Shown here in pieces: positions 1-7,733 of a stretch of 10,529 bases of DNA. The position numbers and the translations under genes are program-made. The stretch covers positions 1 to 10,529 of the forward strand of contig CAKUGU010000056.1 of NCBI GenBank assembly GCA_934654815.1, given 5' to 3'. The first letter of the stretch is position 1, and every line of letters begins with the position of its first letter. This DNA is from an uncultured Ellagibacter sp. GTDB lineage: Bacteria > Actinomycetota > Coriobacteriia > Coriobacteriales > Eggerthellaceae. Under the pieces are notes generated by a model. The model did no database searches. It saw only the letters and a program-made list of their open reading frames with translations, and had not been told where the DNA came from.

Positions 1-1
1 G

Positions 2-1834
2 CGCTACACCGAGGCCAAGCTCTCCCCCATCAGCGCCGAGATCTTCAAGGACATCGACAAGGACCCGGTCGACTTCATGGACAGCTACGACGGCGCCATG
101 AAGGAACCGCGGCTGCTCCCCACCACGTTCCCCAACATCCTCGTGTCGGCGAACAAGGGCATCGGCGTCGCCATGGCGTCCGACATCTGCGGCTTCAACC
201 TGAACGAGGTGTGCGAAGCGACCATGCACTTCCTCGAAGACCCCGACTGCGACCTTCTGGAATACATGCCCGCGCCCGACTTCTCCACCGGCGGCGAGAT
301 CATCTATCGCCGCGAGGAGATGGAGCGCATCTATAACACGGGGCTCGGCAGCTTCCAGATCCGCTCGCGGTGGCGCTACCTGCCCGATGAGCGCATCATC
401 GAGGTGTACGAGATCCCCTACACCACCAAGACCGACGTCATCATCGACCGCATCGTGAAGCTTTCCAAGGAAGGCAAGGTGCGCGAGATCGCCGACATCC
501 GCGACGAGACCGACTTGTCCGGCCTGCGCATCGCCATCGACCTGAAGCGCGGCGTCGACCCCGAGCTGCTCATGGCGAAGCTGTTCCGCTCCACCACGCT
601 GCAGGACTCGTTCTCGTGCAACTTCAACGTGCTCGTCGACGGCTACCCGCGCGTGATGGGCGTGCGCCAGATCCTCACCGAGTGGGTCGCGTGGCGCGTG
701 GAGTCGACGCGCCGCCGCATCAACTTCGACCTGGGAAAAAAGACCGACCGGCTGCACCTTCTGCACGGCCTCGAGGCCATCCTGCTCGACATCGACAAGG
801 CGATCGCCATCATCCGCAACACGAAGCTCGAAGCCGAGGTCGTCCCCAACCTCATGAAGGGTTTCGGCATCGACGAGGTGCAGGCGGAGTTCGTGGCGGA
901 GCTGAAGCTGCGCAACATCAACGAGGAGTACATCTTAAACCGCACGAAGGACATCGCGAAACTCGAAGGCGACATCGCGGAGCTGAAAGACACGCTGTCG
1001 AGCGAGGCGAAGATCAAGCAGGTCATCCGCGACGAGCTCGCCGCGGTGAACAAGAAGTACGTCACGCCGAGAAAGACCGGCCTCGTGTCGCCGAGCGAGG
1101 TGGTGGAAGTGAGCCTGGAGCCCGAGGTGGAGGAATATCCCGTCACCATGATGCTGTCGCGCGACGGCTACCTGAAGAAGATGACCGACCGCGTGCTGCG
1201 CAAGGCGACGACGCTCAAGTACAAGGACGGCGACGAGCCTTTCATCGAGTTCCCGTCGTCGAACACGCACGAACTTTTGGTGTTCACCGACCACTGCCAG
1301 GTGTACAAGTGCAAGGTGGCGCAATTCGAGGACACGAAGTCGGCGCAGCTGGGGTCGTATCTGCCTACCGACCTGGAGATGGACCCCGACGAGAACGTCA
1401 TCTGGGTCATCGACCCAGATGACTACAAGGCCGACGTGCTGTTCGTGTTCGAGAACGGCCGCGTGGCGCGCGTCGCTTTGGCGGGCTACGTCACGAAGAC
1501 CAACCGCAAGCGCCTGAAGAACGCCATCTACGGCGGGTCGAAGCTTCTGTACGCCTGCGTGCTGAAGGAAGACCGCGATGTGGCCTTGGTGTCGAGCGAC
1601 CAGCGGCTCGTGAACTTCAACACGCAGCTTTTGAAGACCAAGACGACCACGAGCACGCAAGGCGTGGTGGCCTTCACCGCCAAAGGCGGCCGCATCGTGA
1701 CCATGGTGGGCACAGCCGAGGAATTTTTGGGCGGCACCGCCGACGTGGAGAAGTTCCGCGCGGCGAGCCTGCCCTCTTCTGGCGCGCCCCTGAAGGAAAC
1801 GGACATGAAGAGCCTGTTCGACCTCGAGGGATAA
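2..1834 (+). CDS. parC: Type II DNA topoisomerase A subunit, ParC/GyrA family (5' partial)
   Basis: This is the DNA-breaking and rejoining subunit of a type II topoisomerase, which works as an A2B2 complex with a GyrB/ParE ATPase not present here. The reading frame is open to the window edge. The first visible residues, RYTEAKL, match the GyrA/ParC active site, so the tyrosine codon at bases 5-7 is the catalytic one. Next come the YDG..KEP..LPTTFPN segment, the tower and a coiled-coil gate region (about window residues 315-350). From about residue 380 a degenerate C-terminal beta-pinwheel of roughly five blades starts (LSRDGYLKKM, LLVFTDHCQVYK, DVLFVFENGRVAR, GVVAFTAKGGRIV). The gyrase-defining GyrA box (QRRGGKG-like) is absent, which favours a topoisomerase IV-type role. 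About 120 N-terminal residues are missing, giving an estimated full length near 730, ParC-like. It could still be a second, divergent gyrase A; family assignment is firm, parC versus gyrA is less so. Confidence 0.88.
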   Translation, partial: RYTEAKLSPISAEIFKDIDKDPVDFMDSYDGAMKEPRLLPTTFPNILVSANKGIGVAMASDICGFNLNEVCEATMHFLEDPDCDLLEYMPAPDFSTGGEIIYRREEMERIYNTGLGSFQIRSRWRYLPDERIIEVYEIPYTTKTDVIIDRIVKLSKEGKVREIADIRDETDLSGLRIAIDLKRGVDPELLMAKLFRSTTLQDSFSCNFNVLVDGYPRVMGVRQILTEWVAWRVESTRRRINFDLGKKTDRLHLLHGLEAILLDIDKAIAIIRNTKLEAEVVPNLMKGFGIDEVQAEFVAELKLRNINEEYILNRTKDIAKLEGDIAELKDTLSSEAKIKQVIRDELAAVNKKYVTPRKTGLVSPSEVVEVSLEPEVEEYPVTMMLSRDGYLKKMTDRVLRKATTLKYKDGDEPFIEFPSSNTHELLVFTDHCQVYKCKVAQFEDTKSAQLGSYLPTDLEMDPDENVIWVIDPDDYKADVLFVFENGRVARVALAGYVTKTNRKRLKNAIYGGSKLLYACVLKEDRDVALVSSDQRLVNFNTQLLKTKTTTSTQGVVAFTAKGGRIVTMVGTAEEFLGGTADVEKFRAASLPSSGAPLKETDMKSLFDLEG

Positions 1835-1835
1835 C

Positions 1836-1870
1836 GAAGGTCCAGAAGGCTTGGTGCCATCTGGACCTTC
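1836..1870. terminator. Perfect hairpin after the topoisomerase gene
   Basis: A perfect 11-base inverted repeat (arms 1836-1846 and 1860-1870, GAAGGTCCAGA / TCTGGACCTTC) encloses a 13-base loop. It begins two bases after the topoisomerase stop codon and lies just past the stop of the convergent transporter operon, so it is well placed to end both transcripts. Neither side has a real T tract, so it is at best an atypical intrinsic terminator or an RNA-end stabilising stem. Confidence 0.5.
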
Positions 1871-1873
1871 CGG

Positions 1874-1903
1874 GCCGACTGGGCATCAGAGAGCCCAGTC
1901 GGC
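1874..1903. terminator. Second perfect hairpin, overlapping the end of the transporter operon
   Basis: A perfect 11-base inverted repeat (arms 1874-1884 GCCGACTGGGC and 1893-1903 GCCCAGTCGGC) encloses an 8-base loop. On the plus strand it is followed by GCTTTCG, a weak T run, so it could back up termination of the topoisomerase transcript. The right arm lies inside the last codons of the minus-strand ABC gene, whose stop codon (1886-1888) falls in the loop. Confidence 0.5.
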
Positions 1904-3631
1904 GCTTTCGCGCTGCAGTTCCAGCATGCGGCGGTATCTGCCGTCGGGCTTCTCGCGCAATTCAGCAGGGCTTCCCTGCTCGACCACGCGACCGCCGTCG
2001 AGCACCACGATTTTGTCGGCGTTGTCGACCGTGCGCATGCGATGCGCGATGACGAGCACGGTCTTTCCCGCAAGCAACTCGGAGAGCGCTGCCTGCACCT
2101 GCGTCTCGTTCTCCACGTCAAGCGAGGCCGTGGCCTCGTCGAGAAGCACGATCGGGGCGTTTTTCAGCAAGGCGCGCGCAATCGAGATACGCTGCCGCTC
2201 GCCGCCCGAAAGCCGGCCGCCGTTCTCGCCGATCATCGTGGCGTACCCTTCGGGCATGCGCTCCACGAACTCGTCGCACCGCGCCGCATGGGCTGCGGCC
2301 AGCACTTCCGCATCGGTTGCGTTCTTGTTGCCGAGGCGGATGTTTTCCAGCACCGTATCGTCGAAGAGCACCACGTCTTGGAACACCTCGGAGTAATCGC
2401 GAAGCAGCGTTTCGGGGTCGACGGTGGAGACGTCGACGCCGCCCACGTAAACCGCGCCCGAGCCCACGTCCCAGAAGCGCGAAGCGAGCTTGACCGCCGT
2501 GCTCTTACCCGATCCGGATGCGCCCACAAGCGCTGTGACCTGTCCGCTTTCGGCAGTGAACGACACACCATCCAAAACGCTTTCCCCGTCGGCGTAGGAA
2601 AAGCCCACGTTGTCGAATACCACGTCATGGCTTTGTGGGTTAAACGTGGTGTCGCCCGTTTGAACAGGCTCGTTCTCGATGGCGCGCATGCGGTCGAGGC
2701 TCAAGCCCATGTCCATCAGCTCGGCGATGGCCTGCAAGATGACGTTGATGGGGTCGTAAACCCTCGTCACCGCCAGCAGGTACACGAAGAACACGAGGAA
2801 GTCGACCTGACCGGCCACAAGCAGCATCGTCCCCACCACGATGACGGACGCGATCCCCAGGCGCAAGAAACCTTGGGCGGAGCACACCGCCACGCCCATA
2901 GCCAGCTCGGCGCCGATCTTCTCTCGCTCGAAGCGGTCGATGCGGCAGTCGAGCTCGTCCTGGAACGCACCGACCTTGTTGAGCGAGCGTATCTCGCGGT
3001 GGCATTCGAGATATTCCTGCAGTTTGTCAGCGAGAGCAAGGGATGCCGCACTCTTCTTCGCGGTATGGGATTTCTGGATGCGCATGGTTAAAAGCAGCGC
3101 CGCAAGCGCCACGGGGATGGGCCAGAGCGCAGATGCCGCCAACCTCCAGTCGAAGGCGAACATCATGACGGCGAACACCAACGTCGAAACTCCCATGCCG
3201 AAGATCTGCGGCATGGTGTGCGAGAACAGACGCTCCTGGTCAGAGCAGTCTTTCATGATGACGCCCGTCAAGTCGGCCAAGTCACGTTTCCCAAAGAACG
3301 AGAGCGGCAGCATCCGCAGACGCTCCGCGATGGCGATGCGCTTGCGGGCGCTTTCCTGGTACACCACCGTGTAGGTCCTGCCGTATTCCCACATCTGCGT
3401 GACGAATATCACGGCAAGCGCCGCCACAATGCCCACCGCGTAGGGCCCCAAGTCGGGCAAGCCGGCACCGGGGTCGGCCAGATATCCGATGAAATCGCTC
3501 GTGACGAAGTACAGCACCACGATGGGCAGCATCAGCATCAGGTTCGCCAACGCGCAAAACCCGGCGCCGCGCACGAAGTCCTTCATGCCCTGGTCAGTCA
3601 GGGCGAAAGCATTTTGAAGTCTACGCCACAC
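1886..3631 (-). CDS. ABC half-transporter, exporter fold, second of a YbtPQ/IrtAB-like pair
   Basis: This is a membrane-fused ABC ATPase (581 residues with the start chosen here). An N-terminal membrane domain (about residues 20-310, roughly six helices) is followed by a nucleotide-binding domain with Walker A GASGSGKST (370-378), Q-loop Gln418, signature LSGGE (474-478), Walker B and D-loop IVLLDEATASLD (494-505) and the switch histidine in IAHRM (530). All catalytic residues are present. It should pair with the half-transporter directly upstream to form a heterodimer. An ATG at 3715 is in frame but would overlap the upstream gene by 95 bases and add an unconserved-looking, Cys/Arg-rich leader. 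The GTG at 3631 has a strong ribosome site 8 bases upstream and overlaps the upstream gene by only 11 bases, so I chose it. Siderophore, haem or other iron-chelate import is inferred from pairing and context; export is possible. Confidence 0.93.
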   Translation of the reverse strand: MWRRLQNAFALTDQGMKDFVRGAGFCALANLMLMLPIVVLYFVTSDFIGYLADPGAGLPDLGPYAVGIVAALAVIFVTQMWEYGRTYTVVYQESARKRIAIAERLRMLPLSFFGKRDLADLTGVIMKDCSDQERLFSHTMPQIFGMGVSTLVFAVMMFAFDWRLAASALWPIPVALAALLLTMRIQKSHTAKKSAASLALADKLQEYLECHREIRSLNKVGAFQDELDCRIDRFEREKIGAELAMGVAVCSAQGFLRLGIASVIVVGTMLLVAGQVDFLVFFVYLLAVTRVYDPINVILQAIAELMDMGLSLDRMRAIENEPVQTGDTTFNPQSHDVVFDNVGFSYADGESVLDGVSFTAESGQVTALVGASGSGKSTAVKLASRFWDVGSGAVYVGGVDVSTVDPETLLRDYSEVFQDVVLFDDTVLENIRLGNKNATDAEVLAAAHAARCDEFVERMPEGYATMIGENGGRLSGGERQRISIARALLKNAPIVLLDEATASLDVENETQVQAALSELLAGKTVLVIAHRMRTVDNADKIVVLDGGRVVEQGSPAELREKPDGRYRRMLELQRESADWAL

Positions 3632-5498
3632 GGCTGCCACTCCCCTCGATCCTCCACATCGCGCTCGTTCGGTAGTCGTGCCACATGCGCGCATACAGCC
3701 CGCCTTGCGCGACAAGCTCCTCGTGAGCGCCTTGCTCCACGACAGAACCCCGGTCGATGACGAAAATCCGGTCCACGTTCGCGACGGTCGACAGGCGATG
3801 CGCGATCATGAGCACCGTCTTGTCCTTGCAAAGCGTCGCGAGAGCGGCCTGGATCAGCGCCTCGTTTTCGGGGTCGGCGAAGGCCGTCGCCTCGTCGAGA
3901 ACCACGATCGGGGCGTCTTTCAGGATGGCTCGGGCAAGCGCGATGCGCTGGCGCTCGCCCCCGGAAAGATATATGCCCGCTTCCCCCACCACGGTGTTCG
4001 CGCCTTCGGGGAATTTGGCGACGATGTCGTCGCACTGAGCCGCATGAAGCGCTGCGAGCACCTCGGCATCGCTTGCTTGAGGACGGCCCGCACGCACGTT
4101 GTCGGCTAGGCTCCGTTTGAACAGCTGATCGTTTTGGAACACGAATGCGACCGCGTCCATCAGCTCCTCGCCGGGAATGCGCCGCACATCCGCCCCGCCC
4201 ACGAGCACAGCACCCGTATCCACGTCCCAGAAGCGCGGGATGAGCGACGCGAGCGTCGATTTGCCGCCGCCCGACGGACCGACGAGCGCCACCGTCGCCC
4301 CAGCGGGAACGGAAAGCGACACGTCGCGCAGCACCGGCTCCTTCGACCCCGGGTACGAGAAGCTGACGTTTCTGAACTCGACGCTCGCCTCCTTCGGGTG
4401 GAGCGCGTTCGCGGCTTCCACCTCGGCAACAGGGGCGACCTCCATGATCGTGTTCATGCGCCGCAGCGCGTCTTCTGCGATCATGACAGCCTCCGACGAG
4501 TACATGACCTTCGACATCATCGTGGTCGTCATCGCCGAGAAGAACGAATAGAACAGGAAATCGATCAGGAAAACCGAGAAATCGGGAGCCGCGGCCGCAA
4601 GCACGATGCCGGCAGGCACGAGCACTGCGAAGGTCGAGTTGATCGCGACCAACTGCACGACCTGCGGCTTTCGGCAGTATTCCGTGTAGTTCGTCGCCAT
4701 ATCGCGATAGTCGACGATCGCCTCGTGGAACGCCCTGAACGAAAGCACCGTCTGCTGGAACACCTTCACCACCGGAATGCCGCGAACGTATTCGGTTGCC
4801 GCTGCGCTCATGCGCATGAGCGCAGCCTGGTAAAGCTCCATGAAATGACGGCCGCCCTTCGCGTCCTCGCGGCCCATCATCCACCACATCGCAGCGAAGG
4901 ACACGGCGATGGGAACGAGACACAGAAGCCCCATCCTCCAATCGAACAAAAACGCCACGACGAGGAATACGACCGGGGTGGCGAAGGAACCGATGAAATC
5001 CGGCAATTTGTGGGCGATGAGGTCTTCGGTTTGGCCCGCGCACCCATCGATCACGCGGCGTAGCTCGCCCGACGAATGCGCGCTGAAGTACCCCATCGGG
5101 ATGCGCGCCACATGGCGCACCATCGCCTTGCGCATGTTCGCCGCAATGCGGAAGGCCGCCAGATGCGAGGCCATGAGCGCGCCGAAGTACACGACGATGC
5201 TCAGCACGGCGAACACCACGGCGAGCACAGCCCAGAGAGCCGCCGACGACGCCTCGCCCCAGTTCGGGAACACCGAGATCAAGTCGCGCACCACGAACCA
5301 CACGCACACGAGGGGCATCACAGTGAGCACGGCGTTTACGACCGAGAGCACGCACCCCGCATACGCCAGCGCCCGGCGCTTGCCGGCGAATCCCAAAAGC
5401 TCGACGATCGCGTTCTTCTTGGCAGGCGGCTTGCCCTCCGCAACGTTCCGCGCCGTCGGCTCCGAGGCGTCAACATCTTGTCGCATTGCGTTTTCCAT
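3621..5498 (-). CDS. ABC half-transporter, exporter fold, first of a YbtPQ/IrtAB-like pair
   Basis: This is a 625-residue membrane-fused ABC ATPase. A hydrophilic N terminus (1-40) is followed by a roughly six-helix membrane domain (about 43-330). The ATPase domain has Walker A GPSGGGKST (407-415), Q-loop Gln455, signature LSGGE (511-515), Walker B IVVLDEATAFADPENE (531-546) and switch histidine 567. The ATAFADPENE form of the D-loop region is one I associate with siderophore-linked half-transporters such as YbtP/YbtQ and IrtA/IrtB, which have an exporter fold but import ferric siderophores. That association is recalled, not searched. The gene starts 12 bases after the S-component gene, with GGCGAG at 5505-5510 as ribosome site; an alternative ATG lies four codons downstream at 5486. 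It overlaps the next half-transporter by 11 bases. Heterodimer formation is very likely; the substrate is unknown. Confidence 0.93.
   Translation of the reverse strand: MENAMRQDVDASEPTARNVAEGKPPAKKNAIVELLGFAGKRRALAYAGCVLSVVNAVLTVMPLVCVWFVVRDLISVFPNWGEASSAALWAVLAVVFAVLSIVVYFGALMASHLAAFRIAANMRKAMVRHVARIPMGYFSAHSSGELRRVIDGCAGQTEDLIAHKLPDFIGSFATPVVFLVVAFLFDWRMGLLCLVPIAVSFAAMWWMMGREDAKGGRHFMELYQAALMRMSAAATEYVRGIPVVKVFQQTVLSFRAFHEAIVDYRDMATNYTEYCRKPQVVQLVAINSTFAVLVPAGIVLAAAAPDFSVFLIDFLFYSFFSAMTTTMMSKVMYSSEAVMIAEDALRRMNTIMEVAPVAEVEAANALHPKEASVEFRNVSFSYPGSKEPVLRDVSLSVPAGATVALVGPSGGGKSTLASLIPRFWDVDTGAVLVGGADVRRIPGEELMDAVAFVFQNDQLFKRSLADNVRAGRPQASDAEVLAALHAAQCDDIVAKFPEGANTVVGEAGIYLSGGERQRIALARAILKDAPIVVLDEATAFADPENEALIQAALATLCKDKTVLMIAHRLSTVANVDRIFVIDRGSVVEQGAHEELVAQGGLYARMWHDYRTSAMWRIEGSGSRVA
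3640..3647 (-). promoter_or_regulatory. Ribosome binding site that decides the GTG start of the second half-transporter
   Basis: Read on the minus strand, GAGGGGAG sits 8 bases before the GTG at 3631. It is the best Shine-Dalgarno match near this gene junction and lies inside the final codons of the upstream gene. It implies re-initiation or translational coupling between the two halves of the heterodimer. Confidence 0.6.
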
Positions 5499-5510
5499 TT
5501 CCGACTCGCC

Positions 5511-6134
5511 CTACATGCCGAGTTTGGCGAAATGCTTCGAGAACACCTTGGTTCCGACGAAGCCGCCGACAAGGCCGCCGGCGATGGTGACGATGCCGGT
5601 GACGACGCCCATCGGGCTTAAGATGGAGTTGACGAGCGTTTGGCCGTATTCCAGCGTCATCCCGGCCTGAACGCACATCTCGGCGTAGGCGTTGCCCATC
5701 ATCAGGATGAGCGAGATCTGCCCCAGCCAGAAACAGAACGTGAACGCCGCGAAAGCGCAGATGAGCTTGGCCTTCGTGCGCTTTTGCGGGTCGCCCGCGA
5801 TAAGCTCGGCCACGATGCCGCCGACGACGATGCCGACAGGACCGCTCCAGAACATGCCCATCAGAAAACCGACGGCACCTACGATAACGCCCATGATGGC
5901 GATCGCGCCGCGCTTCGGGACGCGATAGGCCAGGTACATGAACACCGTGCCGGCAAACAAAGCGCCCACTGAATGGGTGAACCAGCAGAGGTTGGCGTAC
6001 ATGCTTAAGATGATAGAGAACACCATGAACACCAGGAACAAAAGGATGCCGAACACGGCGATGAAGACGAAGTCCTTCGGGTTCAGGCCCTTGCGTTCCT
6101 TCGCGGCCGACCCGATCGTTGCGTTGTTTTCCAT
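5511..6134 (-). CDS. ECF transporter S component, Trep_Strep/MptD-type
   Basis: This is a 207-residue, strongly hydrophobic protein with about six membrane helices (roughly 21-45, 50-70, 76-97, 99-115, 124-146, 170-193). It should be the substrate-binding S subunit of an energy-coupling factor importer, embedded in the membrane. Length, helix pattern, the glycine-rich last helix (GGLVGGFVG, 186-194) and the basic C-terminal tail (TKVFSKHFAKLGM, 195-207) fit the Trep_Strep family (TIGR02185), also called MptD-family putative ECF S component. It lies 18 bases after the fused EcfA gene and 12 bases before the ABC pair. AAAGG at 6142-6146, 7 bases before the ATG, is its ribosome site. The family's substrates are poorly known and cannot be read from the sequence. 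The family call is from recognition, not a search. Confidence 0.85.
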   Translation of the reverse strand: MENNATIGSAAKERKGLNPKDFVFIAVFGILLFLVFMVFSIILSMYANLCWFTHSVGALFAGTVFMYLAYRVPKRGAIAIMGVIVGAVGFLMGMFWSGPVGIVVGGIVAELIAGDPQKRTKAKLICAFAAFTFCFWLGQISLILMMGNAYAEMCVQAGMTLEYGQTLVNSILSPMGVVTGIVTIAGGLVGGFVGTKVFSKHFAKLGM

Positions 6135-6152
6135 TGTGAAACCTTTCTCTTG

Positions 6153-7733
6153 CTACTGCATTTCCGCAAACCCGAAATTGCGTTTCAACTTCGGAAGTGT
6201 TGCCTTGTTCAGGGGGAACCGCTCGACGATGCGCCCGCCTTCGACGAGCGCGATCTCGTCGCATGCCGAGCAGAGGAACTCGTAGTCATGAGAGACGACG
6301 CAGACACCCGCGCCCTCGTTTCGGAGCGCCGCGATCCGGGCGTTTATCCGGCGCATGTTGAGATAGTCCAAACCGCTCGTGGGCTCGTCGAGAACCATCG
6401 CGCGAGCGCCCGAGAGCAAGCCCGCAGCGATGGACAGGCGCTGGCGCTCGCCGCCCGAAAGAGAAAGCGGGTGCCTATCGGCCAGGCCCTCAAGAGCGAG
6501 CGCGGCTTTCTCCTGAGCGATCCGCCTTTCGCACGCGACCGGGTCTTCCGCTCCCGCAGCGCGACAGGCGTCGGCAAGCTCGCCTTCCACCGTGCTGCCG
6601 AACAGCTGGTATCCCGGTTCCTGCATAACGAGGTACACGCGTCCCGTGCGCTTCTTCGCGCGAAGCAGCACGCCGCCCACCTCGACTGCGCCCGCCTTTT
6701 CCTTGAGAAGGCCGGCCATGCAGCGGGCAAGCGTCGTCTTGCCCGCCCCGTTGCGCCCGACGATGCCGACGACGCGACCCGAAACGAGGTCGAAATCGAG
6801 TTCGTTCAAAACCGCAGGAGCCCCGCGGTACCCGGCAACCACGCCGTGCATGCTCACGACAGGGTCCTCGCGATGGGGCAATCCATTAGGGTTCGAATTA
6901 CCGTCATCGCCTGCGGCGCCCGAAACGGAAACCGAGACGGCCGAGTCGATTTCCTCAAGCGAAGCGGCGCGCAGCCCCATGTCGTTCCGCTTTTCAAGCG
7001 GTAAGGCGAAAAATTCCTCCGCCATCCAGTCGCCCGCGACCGCACCGGCCTCCAAAACGACGTAGCGGTCGGCGATGCCGGCAAGCCACCACAGCCGGTG
7101 CTCGGAAACGAGCACGGTCTTCCCCTGGCTTTTCAGAAGCGCGACCGTTTGCGCGAGCTTGCGCATCGCGCGGACGTCGAGCGACGCGGTCGGCTCGTCG
7201 AGCACGAAGATGTCGGGGTGTACCGCGTAAGCCGACGCCAGGATAACCGACTGCTTCTGCCCGCCCGAAAGCGCTTCGGTTCCGCGCCCAAGCAAATGGG
7301 TGACATCGAGCGCCGAGGCGGCGCGCGCCACGCGATCGACCATCTCCTCGCGTGCGATGCCGAGGTTCTCGCATCCGAAGGCGATTTCGGAAGTCACGTC
7401 AAGATTGACGAGCTGGCTGCGAGGATTCTGGAACACCGACCCGACACGCGCAGAGAGCTCGCTCATCGTCCACGCGGGAACGGGCCGTCCCGCAACACGC
7501 ACCTCGCCCTGAAGATCGCCTTCGTACATAAGCGGGATGAGCGCGTTGGCAAGACGCGTGAGCGTCGTCTTCCCACATCCGGATTGCCCGGTCACGACGA
7601 TGCATTGGCCGCAGGGGACCTTCAGCGAGACGCCGCGAAGCGACGGTCGGGAGGCCCCCTTGTAGCGAAACGTGCAGCCGTCAAACTCGATGGCATACGG
7701 CGAGGCTTCTGCGGCGGCGATGTCCTCCCTCAT
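6153..7733 (-). CDS. Fused double-ATPase EcfA protein of an ECF transporter
   Basis: This 526-residue cytoplasmic protein contains two complete ABC ATPase domains, equivalent to EcfA1 and EcfA2 fused. Domain 1 has Walker A GQSGCGKTT (49-57), Q-loop FQNP (101-104), signature LSGGQ (155-159), Walker B IFVLDEP (175-181) and His212. Domain 2 has Walker A GRNGAGKTT (326-334), Gln371, signature LSGGERQ (425-431), Walker B AMVLDEPTSGLD (445-456) and His482. A polar, low-complexity linker (about 264-290, rich in Ser, Gly, Asp and Asn, more AT-rich than its surroundings) joins them. Both sites look catalytically intact. ATP hydrolysis would drive S-component toppling through EcfT. The ATG overlaps the ecfT stop as TGATG, with GGGGG at 7741-7745 as ribosome site, so translation is probably coupled. 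Confidence 0.93.
   Translation of the reverse strand: MREDIAAAEASPYAIEFDGCTFRYKGASRPSLRGVSLKVPCGQCIVVTGQSGCGKTTLTRLANALIPLMYEGDLQGEVRVAGRPVPAWTMSELSARVGSVFQNPRSQLVNLDVTSEIAFGCENLGIAREEMVDRVARAASALDVTHLLGRGTEALSGGQKQSVILASAYAVHPDIFVLDEPTASLDVRAMRKLAQTVALLKSQGKTVLVSEHRLWWLAGIADRYVVLEAGAVAGDWMAEEFFALPLEKRNDMGLRAASLEEIDSAVSVSVSGAAGDDGNSNPNGLPHREDPVVSMHGVVAGYRGAPAVLNELDFDLVSGRVVGIVGRNGAGKTTLARCMAGLLKEKAGAVEVGGVLLRAKKRTGRVYLVMQEPGYQLFGSTVEGELADACRAAGAEDPVACERRIAQEKAALALEGLADRHPLSLSGGERQRLSIAAGLLSGARAMVLDEPTSGLDYLNMRRINARIAALRNEGAGVCVVSHDYEFLCSACDEIALVEGGRIVERFPLNKATLPKLKRNFGFAEMQ

Noticed and set aside
616..1422. Long plus-strand open frame (268 codons) inside the topoisomerase gene in another frame
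   Set aside because: Its translation is rich in Arg, His, Gly and Ala with no domain, typical of an out-of-frame reading of GC-rich coding DNA.
2042..3091. 349-codon plus-strand open frame opposite the second half-transporter
   Set aside because: It is antisense to a gene with every ABC motif intact and encodes a His/Arg-rich product without recognisable features.
3598..5355. 585-codon minus-strand open frame overlapping the first half-transporter
   Set aside because: It is an Arg/Gly-rich frame-shifted shadow of the real half-transporter gene, which carries all catalytic motifs.
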